A DNA stretch of 58,630 bases from Eubacterium sp. (GCA_024698585.1 JAILRB010000044.1:1-58630); one strand, 5' to 3'; shown: positions 43,851-52,738, counted from the first letter of the stretch. Notes: a model not told the origin generated them from the sequence alone. Made by a program: numbers and translations.

Positions 43851-45812
43851 ATGAAAATCACATTGAAAGATGGCTCTGTAAAAGAGTACGCAGAACCAAT
43901 GTCTGTAAACGACATTGCATTTGATATTGCGGGTGGGCTCGGAAGAGCTGCATGTGCAGGAGAAGTAGACGGAGAGGTTGTTGATTTACGTACAACAATT
44001 GATAAGGATTGTACATTGAATATTTTGACATTCAATGATGAAGCTGGAAAAGCTGCCTATCGTCATACCACATCTCATGTTTTGGCAGAAGCAGTGAAGA
44101 ATCTTTATCCGGATGCAAAACTTGCGATCGGACCTTCGATTGATACAGGTTTCTACTATGATTTTGAACATGAACCTTTCTCAAGAGAGGATTTGGATAA
44201 AATTGAAGCAGAAATGAAGAAGATTATCAAGCAGGGTGCAAAGCTTGAGAAATTCACACTTCCAAGAGAAGATGCGATTAAGTATATGGAAGATCGTAAT
44301 GAACCATATAAGGTAGAATTAATTAAGGACTTACCGGAAGGATCCATTATTTCGTTCTATAGCCAGGGTGAATTTGTGGACCTTTGTGCAGGACCACATT
44401 TAATGAGCACAAAAGGAATTAAGGCGTTTAAGTTAATTTCATCTTCCATGGCATATTGGAGAGGTGACTCTAATAAAGCAAGACTTCAGAGAATTTACGG
44501 AACAGCATTCGATAAGAAAGATGATTTAAATGCATATCTGGAATCTTTGGAAGAAGCAAAGAACAGAGACCATAATAAGCTTGGTCGTGAAATGGAACTG
44601 TTCACAACCGTTGATGTCATCGGACAGGGACTTCCATTGATGCTTCCAAAGGGAACAAAGATGCTCATGAAACTCCAGAGATGGATTGAAGATTTGGAAG
44701 ATAATGAATGGGGTTATACAAGAACAAAAACTCCGTTAATGGCAAAATCTGATTTATATAAGATTTCCGGTCACTGGGGACATTATAAAGAAGGAATGTT
44801 TGTTTTAGGGGATGAAGAAAAGGATAAAGAAGTGATGGCACTTCGTCCAATGACTTGTCCGTTCCAGTATTACGTTTATAAGAACAGTCAGAAGTCTTAC
44901 AGAGATTTACCTTGCAGATACAGTGAAACATCAACATTGTTCAGAAACGAAGATTCCGGTGAAATGCACGGACTTACAAGAGTTCGTCAGTTCACAATCA
45001 CAGAAGGACATCTTGTGGTTAGACCGGATCAGATGGTGGAAGAATTTAAGAGCTGTTTAGCGTTAGCAAAATACTGTTTAGAAACTTTAGGTGTAGAAGA
45101 AGATGTTACATACCATCTTTCTAAATGGGATCCGGAAAATACTGAAAAGTATATTGGAACACCGGAAGTTTGGGAAGAAACAGAACAGCATATCAGAAAT
45201 ATCTTAACAGAATTGAACATTGATTTCGTGGAGGATGTGGGAGAAGCTGCATTCTATGGACCAAAGGTAGATATCAATGCTAAGAATGTATATGGAAAAG
45301 AAGATACCATGATTACAATTCAGTGGGATGCTTTAATTGCAGAGCAGTTTGATATGTACTACATTGATGAAAATGGTGACAAGCAGCGTCCATACATTAT
45401 CCATAGAACATCTATGGGATGTTATGAAAGAACACTGGCATGGTTGATTGAAAAATATGCCGGCAAGTTCCCAACATGGATGTGTCCGGAACAGGTTCGT
45501 GTTCTTCCGATTTCCGAAAAATATCAGGAATACGCAGAAAGCGTAGCAAAGGAATTAAAGAACCATGGTGTGGATGTAACTGTGGATAATCGTTCTGAAA
45601 AGATTGGTTATAAGATTCGTGAAGCACGTCTTGATAAACTTCCATATATGCTGGTTGTAGGTCAGCAGGAAGAAGAAGACGGAACAGTTTCCGTGCGTAG
45701 CCGCTTCGCAGGCGATGAAGGTGTGAAACCGTTGTCAGAATTCTTAGAACAGATTGTCAAAGAAATCCAGACAAAGGAAATCAGACAGGTTGTTCAGGAA
45801 CAGGAAAAATAA
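43851..45812 (+). CDS. thrS: Threonyl-tRNA synthetase
   Basis: This class II synthetase charges tRNA-Thr. The 653-residue protein has the N-terminal TGS domain (MKITLKDGSVKEYAEPMSV), the editing domain with HTTSHVLAEA and CAGPH metal-site residues, the catalytic core motifs 1-3 (RPMTCPFQYYVY with the zinc Cys, FRNEDSGEMHGLTRVRQFT, HRTSMGCYERTLAWLIE) and the C-terminal anticodon domain. Regulation by the T-box upstream is clear. Confidence 0.98.
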   Translation: MKITLKDGSVKEYAEPMSVNDIAFDIAGGLGRAACAGEVDGEVVDLRTTIDKDCTLNILTFNDEAGKAAYRHTTSHVLAEAVKNLYPDAKLAIGPSIDTGFYYDFEHEPFSREDLDKIEAEMKKIIKQGAKLEKFTLPREDAIKYMEDRNEPYKVELIKDLPEGSIISFYSQGEFVDLCAGPHLMSTKGIKAFKLISSSMAYWRGDSNKARLQRIYGTAFDKKDDLNAYLESLEEAKNRDHNKLGREMELFTTVDVIGQGLPLMLPKGTKMLMKLQRWIEDLEDNEWGYTRTKTPLMAKSDLYKISGHWGHYKEGMFVLGDEEKDKEVMALRPMTCPFQYYVYKNSQKSYRDLPCRYSETSTLFRNEDSGEMHGLTRVRQFTITEGHLVVRPDQMVEEFKSCLALAKYCLETLGVEEDVTYHLSKWDPENTEKYIGTPEVWEETEQHIRNILTELNIDFVEDVGEAAFYGPKVDINAKNVYGKEDTMITIQWDALIAEQFDMYYIDENGDKQRPYIIHRTSMGCYERTLAWLIEKYAGKFPTWMCPEQVRVLPISEKYQEYAESVAKELKNHGVDVTVDNRSEKIGYKIREARLDKLPYMLVVGQQEEEDGTVSVRSRFAGDEGVKPLSEFLEQIVKEIQTKEIRQVVQEQEK

Positions 45813-45835
45813 AAAAGAATAAAAAATAGGAAATG

Positions 45836-45887
45836 CCTCACAATATTATTATCGAAGTATCGAAATAATATTTGTGGGGTGTTTTTT
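45836..45887 (+). terminator. thrS terminator overlapping the next ribosome binding site
   Basis: CCTCACAATATTATT pairs with AATAATATTTGTGGGG (one bulge) around a 13-nt loop, and six T lead straight to ATG 45888. The only ribosome binding site for that ATG (GGGGTG) lies in the 3' arm. Confidence 0.8.
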
Positions 45888-46208
45888 ATGACAAAGTTAA
45901 ATTGTAATGTGAAGAATTGCTATTTTAATAAAGAGTTAAAATGTTGTTTGGAGGGAATTAAGGTAGGCGGCGAAGAAGCAGCTGTAGAGGAAGCTACTTT
46001 TTGTGGAAGCTTTAAGGAACGATTGGACCAGCACACTGCAAAAGCCTGTCATTGTGATGACTCGCCGGAAAAAAGTTTAAAGGTGGGGTGTAACGCAGCG
46101 AAGTGTGTGTTTAATGATAATAAAATGTGCCATGCGAAAAAGATTACCATTCAGGGAAATGGTGCAAAGCATGAGAGTCAGACCATGTGTGGAAGCTTTC
46201 AGTGTTAA
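45888..46208 (+). CDS. DUF1540-domain protein (two copies)
   Basis: This 106-residue cysteine-rich protein holds two DUF1540 modules: LNCNVKNCYFNKELKCCLEGIKVGG...TFCGSF and VGCNAAKCVFNDNKMCHAKKITIQG...TMCGSF. The spaced cysteines suggest metal binding; the function of DUF1540 is unknown. Its start codon follows the thrS terminator's T run directly, so it depends on readthrough or an internal promoter I cannot see. Start GTG 45879 is possible, but ATG 45888 is better placed. Confidence 0.85.
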   Translation: MTKLNCNVKNCYFNKELKCCLEGIKVGGEEAAVEEATFCGSFKERLDQHTAKACHCDDSPEKSLKVGCNAAKCVFNDNKMCHAKKITIQGNGAKHESQTMCGSFQC

Positions 46209-46233
46209 TGGAAGAGTAGTTTTGGAAAAAAAG

Positions 46234-46265
46234 CGGAGGTTTGGAATGTACCAAACCTCCGTTAT
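46234..46265. terminator. Terminator between the DUF1540 gene and tRNA-Pro
   Basis: An 11-bp perfect stem CGGAGGTTTGG/CCAAACCTCCG with an AATGTA loop. It lies between convergent genes, has A runs on the left, and likely works in both directions. Confidence 0.8.
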
Positions 46266-46268
46266 TCG

Positions 46269-46342
46269 TCGGTGCGACAGGATTCGAACCTGCGACCTCT
46301 GCGTCCCGAACGCAGCGCTCTACCAAACTGAGCCACGCACCG
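46269..46342 (-). tRNA. tRNA-Pro (anticodon CGG)
   Basis: On the minus strand the acceptor stem CGGTGCG/CGCACCG, D-arm, anticodon stem CTGCG/CGCAG with loop TTCGGGA, and T-arm GCAGGTTCGAATCCTGT all fold normally. Discriminator A; CCA is not encoded. Confidence 0.95.
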
Positions 46343-46515
46343 AATTACCTGAGATATTATATCAATTTTTATGCGAGATTTCAAGGCGTTTTTGCAAGGA
46401 ATTGATTACGTGTTTTAAATCTTGACGAAAAAGTGATAAAAACGCTTTTTTATGCAAAATAGACAAAAAACGACGTGAGTAATAAAAAAAATGCACCATA
46501 TTGTAAAAGAGTAAC

Positions 46516-46544
46516 TTAAATACGAATCGGTTTTATTATATAAT
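46516..46544 (+). promoter_or_regulatory. Promoter of the sugar ABC operon
   Basis: TATAAT (46539-46544) with a weak TTAAAT (46516-46521), spacing 17 bp. A near-palindromic TAAAAACGCTTTTTTA (46437-46452) upstream resembles the core of a CcpA cre site. The rest of the 258-bp gap shows no gene. Confidence 0.5.
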
Positions 46545-46600
46545 AATCCTCGAGGACTGAACGGAAAAAAATATATGTTCAGAAAAAAAGGAGGAGAACT

Positions 46601-47956
46601 ATGAGATTAAAAAAACTCATGACACTTGGACTTGTTGGTGCAATGGTAGCCGGACTTGTAGGCTGTGGATCATCAGGTTCAACAAAGAAAGTTGACAAGA
46701 ACAAATTAGTAGTATGGAGCTTGGCGGACGACTTAAAGCAGTTCGGTGAGAAGTATGAAAAGGATCATCCGGGTAAAAAGATTGAATTCCTTAAAATTGC
46801 TCCAGAAGATTACTTGAAGAAAGTTGGTACGGCACTGGATGCCGGCGAAGTTGAACCGGATATTATTGTTGGTGAACCACAGATGCTTCAGAGTATGTAC
46901 GAAAAGCATTATTTTGCTGACTTGTCAAAATTAGGTGCAAGTGAATATGATGGAAAGATTGTTGATTATGTATGGCAGGCTGGACAGGATGAAAAAGGCG
47001 TGCAGAGAGCGATTAGTTATCAGATTACACCTGCAGGATTCTACTATAGAAGAGATATTGCAAAGAAGGTATTCGGAACGGAAGATCCTGAAGAAGTTGG
47101 AAAACTCTTCAAAGATTATGACACAATTTTAGCAACAGCACAGAAGTTACAGGATGCAGGATACAAGATCTTTGCTTCAGATGGAGAATTACAGTACTTC
47201 TCAGGAAACGAAGCTTGGGTAGTAGATGGAAAATTAAATGTAGCTCAGTGCAGAAAAGATTACATGGATCTTTGTGTTAAGCTTTATCAGAAAGACTACA
47301 CAGCATTTGCTAATCAGTGGACAGCACCTTGGTTCCAGGCTATGAGTGGAGAAATCCCACTTTTAACAAAGGAAACACAGAATGGTGTAGCTGAAGAAGG
47401 TGACGTTTGGGATGCTGAAAAGTTTGCTGAAGCTACAAAAGATATTAAAGAAAAGACAGAAGTATTCGCTTACGGACTTCCAGCTTGGGGTGTTCTTTCT
47501 ATGAGAGATAACGTAGGTGATAACTCTGGTAAGTTTGGTGTTTGTTCCGGACCTTCTTATGGATTCGGTGGTGGTACATACATTGGTATCAGCGAATTAA
47601 GCCAGAAGAAAGATTTTGCTTGGGACTTCATCAAGTATTGTACATTAAACGAAGATACAGCTGATTGGTGGATTGAAACATCACAGGGTGATACTGTTTC
47701 ATTAATCTCTGCTCTTGAAAAACACGCAGATGATGAAAACCCAATTTACGGTGGACAGAAGTTATACAAATTCTGGCAGGAACAGGCTGCAGGAATTGAC
47801 TACTCTAAGGTTACTAAGTACGATGACGTAATTGGAAAGGCTTGGGGTGATGCAACTACAGCAATTAAGACAGAACAGAAAGACAAAGACACAGCGATTG
47901 CAGATTTCTATAAAGAAGTTAAATCATTATATCCGGATTTAAAGGTTGAAGAATAA
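46601..47956 (+). CDS. Sugar ABC transporter substrate-binding lipoprotein
   Basis: This 451-residue family 1 binding protein captures an oligosaccharide outside the cell. The signal peptide ends in the lipobox LVGC (C22), so it is lipid-anchored. The mature part has the MalE-like pattern: LVVWSLADDLKQFGEKYEKDHPG at the start, DIIVGEPQMLQSMYEKHYFADLSKL, and aromatic-rich sites GYDTAP-like stretches such as NQWTAPWFQAMSG and DTADWWIETSQGDT. A terminator follows before the permease genes, which would favour higher binding protein levels. The ligand is not predictable. Confidence 0.93.
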   Translation: MRLKKLMTLGLVGAMVAGLVGCGSSGSTKKVDKNKLVVWSLADDLKQFGEKYEKDHPGKKIEFLKIAPEDYLKKVGTALDAGEVEPDIIVGEPQMLQSMYEKHYFADLSKLGASEYDGKIVDYVWQAGQDEKGVQRAISYQITPAGFYYRRDIAKKVFGTEDPEEVGKLFKDYDTILATAQKLQDAGYKIFASDGELQYFSGNEAWVVDGKLNVAQCRKDYMDLCVKLYQKDYTAFANQWTAPWFQAMSGEIPLLTKETQNGVAEEGDVWDAEKFAEATKDIKEKTEVFAYGLPAWGVLSMRDNVGDNSGKFGVCSGPSYGFGGGTYIGISELSQKKDFAWDFIKYCTLNEDTADWWIETSQGDTVSLISALEKHADDENPIYGGQKLYKFWQEQAAGIDYSKVTKYDDVIGKAWGDATTAIKTEQKDKDTAIADFYKEVKSLYPDLKVEE

Positions 47957-47981
47957 TCTGTGTTATAAGAAAGAAATATCA

Positions 47982-48015
47982 GGGGTGAAGGGGATTTGTC
48001 CCTTCGCCCTTTTTC
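47982..48015 (+). terminator. Intercistronic terminator within the ABC operon
   Basis: GGGGTGAAGGG and CCCTTCGCCCT pair around a short loop, followed by five T. It sits between the binding protein and permease genes and probably lets only part of the transcripts continue. Confidence 0.8.
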
Positions 48016-48033
48016 TTGAAAGGAAGGAAAAAG

Positions 48034-49032
48034 ATGGCAAAGGCTAAAAAAGAAAAACAAAAACCATTAAAATCAGTGACCATCGAAACGGCAGGTGAAT
48101 TAAAAGAGATTCAGCTTGGAAAACGTTCAAAATTAAACCGTCGTGAAAAAATGGGGTATTTATTTGTGCTTCCTTATGTAGTTGCCTTTTTGGTGTTCAG
48201 TATTTATCCGGTACTTCGGTCGTTTTGGCTAAGCTTTTTAAATTATGAAAGCACACCGTTATACACGGATATTAAATTTGTCGGATTGGATAAATATAAA
48301 ATGGTATTGACCGATGAAATCTTTTGGTCTTCATTGGGAAATACCGCAATTATCTGGCTGGTTAATATTGTGTTGCAGTTGGGATTGGCGTTTCTTCTGA
48401 CGATTATCTTTAGTGATATCAAATATAAGGTTCGTGGAATTGGAATTTATCGTGCGATTTATTATTTGCCGAATATCATTGCGGCAACATCCATTGCATT
48501 CTTGTTTAAGTTTTTATTGGATGGAGATTATGGTTCTGTGAATCAGATTATTTCTAGTATCATCGGAAGAACATTCCGATTTAAGTGGTTGGTAGAACCA
48601 TTATCAGCAAGAATGTCTATTTCTTTGATTCAGACGTGGATGTGGTTTGGTAACTCATTCATTATGCTGATGGCAGGTGTGATGGGTATTAATTCAGACT
48701 ATTATGAAGCTGCGGCAATTGATGGCGCGGGACGTTGGAAAATGTTCACAAAAATCACACTGCCGTTGTTAAAACCGATTATGTTGTATGTAGGTGTTAC
48801 ATCCTTAATTGGTGGATTACAGCTCTTTGATTTACCTCAGTTGATGTTTAAGGCCGGTGATGGAGGGGCTTATCGAGCAACAAGAACGGTTATCATGTAT
48901 CTGTATAAGTTCGGATTTGATATTCAGGTAATGGATGTGGGACGTGCGGCAGCTACGGCATATATCCTGTTCTTTATTATCTTAGTATTCTCTATAATAC
49001 AGTTCATACTAATGAGAGACAAGGAGGATTAA
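48034..49032 (+). CDS. Sugar ABC transporter permease, MalF/UgpA type
   Basis: This 332-residue permease has six membrane segments starting at YLFVLPYVVAFLVFSIYPV and the cytoplasmic EAA loop EAAAIDGAGRWKMFTKITLPLLKP that docks the ATPase. ATG 48034 has AAAGGAAGG upstream; a TTG at 48016 is not supported. The N-terminal 45 residues are basic and cytoplasmic. It pairs with the next gene; no ATPase gene lies nearby, so a shared MsmK-type ATPase is likely. Confidence 0.94.
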   Translation: MAKAKKEKQKPLKSVTIETAGELKEIQLGKRSKLNRREKMGYLFVLPYVVAFLVFSIYPVLRSFWLSFLNYESTPLYTDIKFVGLDKYKMVLTDEIFWSSLGNTAIIWLVNIVLQLGLAFLLTIIFSDIKYKVRGIGIYRAIYYLPNIIAATSIAFLFKFLLDGDYGSVNQIISSIIGRTFRFKWLVEPLSARMSISLIQTWMWFGNSFIMLMAGVMGINSDYYEAAAIDGAGRWKMFTKITLPLLKPIMLYVGVTSLIGGLQLFDLPQLMFKAGDGGAYRATRTVIMYLYKFGFDIQVMDVGRAAATAYILFFIILVFSIIQFILMRDKED

Positions 49033-49035
49033 GGC

Positions 49036-49917
49036 ATGGCAAAGAATATTGAAGTAGCTGGAATGAAAAAGAATAAAAGATCCGCGGGATTTCGGGTGAA
49101 GAGAGCAATCATTTATATTTGTTTAACGATTCTCGCCGCTGCATGTTTATTACCGTTTTTATTGATGATTGTTAATGCGACCAGAGAAGGCCGTGACATT
49201 ATGACCTCCTTTACATTTATTCCGGGAGGAATTGATACAATTAAGGCAAACTGGGATAGATTGCATAAAAATGTAGATATCTTTCGTGGTTTGTTGAACA
49301 GTGTGATTGTTGCAGTGCCGGCAACGATATTGTCTGCATATTTTTCATCAATTACTGCATACGCATTAGCTGTGTATAAGTTTAAAGGGAACAAACTTAT
49401 TTTTTCAGTCACAGTAGTATTTATGATGATTCCGGGTCAGTTGAGCTTGATTGGATTTTTCCAGTTGGTACGTGCGTTAGATATGTATGATACATACTGG
49501 CCATTGATTTTACCGGCAATTGCAGCACCTGGAGCGGTATTTTTCCTTAGACAGTATATCCTGTCTATTTTACCGAGAACCTTATTGGAAGCTGCGAGAA
49601 TTGACGGTGGCAAGGAACTTTATATTTTCCACAGAATCGTATTGCCGTTAATTGCTCCGGGTATTGCAACAATGTCCATTGGTGGGTTTATTGCAAACTG
49701 GAACAACTACCTGATGCCACTCATTATGTTAAAGACACCGGAGAAGTTTACATTACCTTTGATGGTAACGACACTGAACGATGCGCTTGATGTGGCAAAG
49801 AATCAGGGGGCAATTTATATGTGTCTGGCGATTTCCGTATTGCCAATCATGATTGTATTCTGTTTCTGTTCAAAATACATTATCGGAAGTATTACAGCCG
49901 GTGGTGTTAAGGAATAG
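49036..49917 (+). CDS. Sugar ABC transporter permease, MalG/UgpE type
   Basis: This 293-residue partner permease has six membrane segments and the EAA loop LEAARIDGGKELYIFHRIVLPLIAPG. AGGAGG lies inside the end of the preceding gene, 3 nt upstream. It completes a heterodimeric CUT1-type channel. A 17-bp-stem hairpin follows, then a DUF624 gene, an arrangement common in sugar-import operons. Confidence 0.94.
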   Translation: MAKNIEVAGMKKNKRSAGFRVKRAIIYICLTILAAACLLPFLLMIVNATREGRDIMTSFTFIPGGIDTIKANWDRLHKNVDIFRGLLNSVIVAVPATILSAYFSSITAYALAVYKFKGNKLIFSVTVVFMMIPGQLSLIGFFQLVRALDMYDTYWPLILPAIAAPGAVFFLRQYILSILPRTLLEAARIDGGKELYIFHRIVLPLIAPGIATMSIGGFIANWNNYLMPLIMLKTPEKFTLPLMVTTLNDALDVAKNQGAIYMCLAISVLPIMIVFCFCSKYIIGSITAGGVKE

Positions 49918-49946
49918 GATGCTTGCATAGAATATAAAGTTGAAAT

Positions 49947-49983
49947 ATAATAAGAGAGCCGGAGTTTTCCGGCTTCTTATTAT
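49947..49983. terminator. Hairpin after the ABC permease genes
   Basis: ATAATAAGAGAGCCGGA and TCCGGCTTCTTATTAT pair almost perfectly around GTTT. No long T run follows, so it may stabilise or only partly terminate the transcript. Confidence 0.7.
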
Positions 49984-50031
49984 GTTGAGAGAGTAGAAGA
50001 ACTTTGACAGGTTTCTTTTTAGGAGGACAGA

Positions 50032-50625
50032 ATGGTACTGGAATTTTTGAGTCGGATATGGTTTCGTTTTTATCTGGGAATTCTTTGGGCAGTGTGTTGT
50101 ATTCCGATTGTGACTTTTGGAGCGGCAACAACTGCTTATTGTGGAATGCTGCTCAGAATGAAACGAGGCGAAGAGGGTTATTATACAAAAGGTTTTTTTG
50201 AAATACTGAAAAGAGAATGGAAACAGTCTACCAAAGTATGGGGGGCGTTGGGGTTCCTGATTATGATTTTGTATATGGATTCGAAGTTCATTTCCGCTCT
50301 GGTAAATGAGTACGGTGGATGGTATGAAGGACTGATTCCGGTTTATTACTTTTTATTGATTTTAGTATTTAGTGAATTGATTTATGTGTTTCCGTATATC
50401 GCAATGTTTGAAAACAGCACTAAGAATGTATTGAAAAATTCATTCCTGATTGCAACCAGACACTGGGGGATTACAGTGACAACGTTGTTATTGGATGGAA
50501 TTCTGTTTTGGGTGATGATTCGTTATATTCCGGGAATTGTTGTGATTGTTCCAATGATTCTGGGATGGGTGAATATTTCCATGCTTCATTTGGTGCTTCG
50601 AAAATATATTGTGCAAAACAGTTGA
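50032..50625 (+). CDS. DUF624 membrane protein (YesL-like)
   Basis: This 197-residue protein has about five membrane helices and the DUF624 pattern: FLSRIWFRFYLGILWAVCCIPIVTFGAATTAYCGMLLRM at the start, FPYIAMFENSTKNVLKNSFLIATRHW in the middle, and a Leu/Ile-rich end. Family members accompany sugar ABC importers; a role in assembly or regulation is suspected but unproven. AGGAGG precedes the start. It likely belongs to the ABC operon. Confidence 0.85.
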   Translation: MVLEFLSRIWFRFYLGILWAVCCIPIVTFGAATTAYCGMLLRMKRGEEGYYTKGFFEILKREWKQSTKVWGALGFLIMILYMDSKFISALVNEYGGWYEGLIPVYYFLLILVFSELIYVFPYIAMFENSTKNVLKNSFLIATRHWGITVTTLLLDGILFWVMIRYIPGIVVIVPMILGWVNISMLHLVLRKYIVQNS

Positions 50626-50650
50626 CAGAAGGGGAAATACGTTGTATAGT
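50622..50650 (+). promoter_or_regulatory. Promoter of infC-rpmI-rplT
   Basis: TTGACA (50622-50627) and TATAGT (50645-50650), spacing 17 bp. The -35 box overlaps the stop codon of the DUF624 gene. Confidence 0.8.
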
Positions 50651-50830
50651 ATTAAAGGTTAAAAAAAGAAAGTAGAGTATCCGCTCTCACCCAGACACTT
50701 AGGATAGTGATTCGAGGTTTATATTTTAACATCTCAGAAATAGAGGTTGTTTAGAATGTGTGGATAGTCTATGACTATCTTTTTTCTTTGCCCGAATGGG
50801 CGAGCTTAATGATTTTGGAGGTGTACTACT
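50651..50830 (+). promoter_or_regulatory. Structured leader of infC (L20-leader type)
   Basis: A roughly 170-nt leader ends in an intrinsic terminator GATAGTC/GACTATC with six T (50763-50785), then a GCCC/GGGC hairpin (50791-50802) before the infC ribosome binding site. In Firmicutes such leaders bind L20 and end transcription early when L20 is in excess. The L20-binding fold itself was not modelled here. Confidence 0.7.
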
Positions 50831-51337
50831 ATTAGCGATTTAATGATTAACGGACAGATCAGAGATAAAGAAGTTCGTGTGATTGGAACAGAAGGACAAC
50901 AGTTGGGCGTTATGTCTTCTAAGGAAGCTATGAGATTAGCTGAAGAGGCTGAACTTGATTTAATCAAGGTTGCACCAAAGGCACAGCCACCGGTATGCAA
51001 GATTATGGATTACGGTAAGTATCGATATGAAATGCAGAAGAAAGAAAAAGAAGCAAAGAAAAAACAGCATGTTGTTGAAACAAAGGAAATCAGATTATCA
51101 CCAAACGTTGAGGCAAATGACCTGAAGACAAAAGCAAACAATGCCAGAAAGTTTATTACTAAGGGTGATAAAGTTAAGGTGACATTGCGTTTCAGAGGTC
51201 GTGAAATGGCTCACGTAAGTAGTAATGCACATGTTTTAGATGATTTTGCAACGTTGCTTGAAGATATTGCAACCGTTGTGAAAGCACCAAAATTAGAAGG
51301 CAGAAACATGACAATGTTTTTAGAAAAAAAGCGTTAA
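50831..51337 (+). CDS. infC: Translation initiation factor IF-3
   Basis: IF-3 keeps ribosomal subunits apart and checks start codons. The start is the rare ATT at 50831: GGAGG (50817-50821) is 9 nt upstream of it, but 21 nt upstream of the first ATG (50843). The product is 168 residues, with N-domain INGQIRDKEVRVIGTEGQQLGVM, a basic linker and C-domain VKVTLRFRGREMAHVSSN. An ATT/AUU start is known for infC and supports self-regulation, since IF-3 rejects non-canonical starts. Confidence 0.93.
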   Translation: MSDLMINGQIRDKEVRVIGTEGQQLGVMSSKEAMRLAEEAELDLIKVAPKAQPPVCKIMDYGKYRYEMQKKEKEAKKKQHVVETKEIRLSPNVEANDLKTKANNARKFITKGDKVKVTLRFRGREMAHVSSNAHVLDDFATLLEDIATVVKAPKLEGRNMTMFLEKKR

Positions 51338-51369
51338 GGCTTTAAAGCATATTTAAGGAGGAAAAGAAC

Positions 51370-51567
51370 ATGCCAAAAATTAAGACAAGCAGAGCAGCTG
51401 CAAAACGTTTCAAAAAGACAGGTACAGGAAAGCTTAAAAGAAATAAAGCTTATAAGTCACATATCTTAACAAAGAAGACAGCTAAGAGAAAGAGAAATCT
51501 TAGAAAAGCTACAACAACTGATGCTTCAAATGTAAAGAATATGAAGAAGATTTTACCATACTTATAA
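51370..51567 (+). CDS. rpmI: 50S ribosomal protein L35
   Basis: The 65-residue basic protein [27 protein letters not shown]... is typical L35. It is the second gene of infC-rpmI-rplT, 32 nt after infC, with AAGGAGG before the start. Confidence 0.98.
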   Translation: MPKIKTSRAAAKRFKKTGTGKLKRNKAYKSHILTKKTAKRKRNLRKATTTDASNVKNMKKILPYL

Positions 51568-51590
51568 TCAATAGTTAGGAGGATATAGAA

Positions 51591-51947
51591 ATGGCAAGAG
51601 TAAAAGGCGGAATGAACGCTAGAAAGAAACATAACAGAGTTTTAAAACTGGCTAAAGGTTATAGAGGTGCCAGATCAAAACAGTATAGAGTAGCAAAACA
51701 GTCTGTAATGAGAGCATTAACAAGCTCATATGCTGGTAGAAAGCAGAGAAAGAGACAGTTCAGACAGTTATGGATTGCTCGTATCAATGCTGCAGCAAGA
51801 ATTAACGGACTTTCATACAGCAAGTTCATGTATGGATTAAAGTTAGCTGGTGTTGAAATGAACAGAAAGATGTTAGCTGAAATGGCAGTTAATGATGCTG
51901 AAGGATTTGCAAAATTAGTAGAAGTTGCAAAAGAAAAATTAGCATAA
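51591..51947 (+). CDS. rplT: 50S ribosomal protein L20
   Basis: The 118-residue protein starts [29 protein letters not shown] and has the C-terminal RNA-binding domain that in Firmicutes binds the operon leader. It lies 23 nt after rpmI with AGGAGG upstream, and closes the operon. Confidence 0.98.
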   Translation: MARVKGGMNARKKHNRVLKLAKGYRGARSKQYRVAKQSVMRALTSSYAGRKQRKRQFRQLWIARINAAARINGLSYSKFMYGLKLAGVEMNRKMLAEMAVNDAEGFAKLVEVAKEKLA

Positions 51948-51984
51948 GACTAAAATAGAGGAATGGAAATCATTCGTATAAAAA

Positions 51985-52026
51985 AGAGAGAATCATCCGC
52001 TTGCGGAAAAGGTTCTCTCTTTTTTT
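51985..52026 (+). terminator. Terminator of the infC operon
   Basis: AGAGAGAA and TTCTCTCT pair with an inner CCGC/GCGG stem, followed by seven T. Confidence 0.85.
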
Positions 52027-52028
52027 AT

Positions 52029-52057
52029 TTGACGCGATTTAAAGAGTGATTTATAAT
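52029..52057 (+). promoter_or_regulatory. Promoter of the DUF308 gene
   Basis: TTGACG (52029-52034) and TATAAT (52052-52057), spacing 17 bp. Confidence 0.8.
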
Positions 52058-52104
52058 TTAAGTGCATAGTTTGGTTCGGAAAAAAAGAATAAGGAGGTAC
52101 TTTT

Positions 52105-52668
52105 ATGGAACAAATTATTAAACGAATTACGTACTCTGGAATTGCACTTTCTGTGATTGGACTGATTATTGGTTTGATTCTGGTAATTCGACCTGGAACG
52201 TCTTTGGTGACCGTTGGTGTGATTGTTGGAGTGTACCTTTTGGCACATGGATTGGATCTGATGATTGTTGCGATTGGTAACAGAGGATACTATGTACCGT
52301 ATAACGCAGCTGTTCAGGGCGCGATTTCTTTTATTTTGGGATTGCTGTTATTGAAGAATCCTGTTAGCCTGATGACTTTACTTTCCATCGTCATTGGTGT
52401 ATGGGTTGTCATCACCGGTGTGGATCATGCGAAAATTGCACTTTCCATGAAAAAAGTGGAAGGAACTCCGTGGTTGATTATGTTGGTTTTTGGTGGGATT
52501 GATATTATTATTGGATTCTATATTACAATGGTTCCTGAAATTGCTTCGTTATCGATTATTGTTTGTGTAGGACTTGTAATGATAATTCATTCGATTATTA
52601 ATATTTCGAATATGATTTTAATCAAGAAGAATTGTAAAGAGATGGAAGAATTGATTAAAGAATTATAA
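52105..52668 (+). CDS. DUF308 (HdeD-like) membrane protein
   Basis: This 187-residue protein has six membrane helices arranged as three similar pairs, each with a short G-x-x-x-x-x-P or GVYLLAHGLDL / GVWVVITGVDHAKIAL element, as in DUF308 proteins. E. coli HdeD belongs to the same family and aids acid resistance, but the role here is unknown. AAGGAGG precedes the start. It is a single-gene unit. Confidence 0.82.
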   Translation: MEQIIKRITYSGIALSVIGLIIGLILVIRPGTSLVTVGVIVGVYLLAHGLDLMIVAIGNRGYYVPYNAAVQGAISFILGLLLLKNPVSLMTLLSIVIGVWVVITGVDHAKIALSMKKVEGTPWLIMLVFGGIDIIIGFYITMVPEIASLSIIVCVGLVMIIHSIINISNMILIKKNCKEMEELIKEL

Positions 52669-52699
52669 TTCGATAATCCCATTAGGATTCTAATGATAA

Positions 52700-52738
52700 A
52701 ATAACTCTGGAAACATTGTTTTTCGGAGTTATTTTTGC
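52700..52738. terminator. Terminator after the DUF308 gene
   Basis: AATAACTC and GAGTTATT pair around an inner AAA/TTT stem, followed by a T run. Confidence 0.75.

Noticed and set aside
46105..46425. Open frames across 46105-46425 on both strands
   Set aside because: They overlap the DUF1540 gene, a terminator and tRNA-Pro and have no ribosome binding site.
46437..46452. CcpA cre site
   Set aside because: The core is near-palindromic, but it lacks the conserved flanking TG/CA bases in the right positions, so it is mentioned only as a hint.
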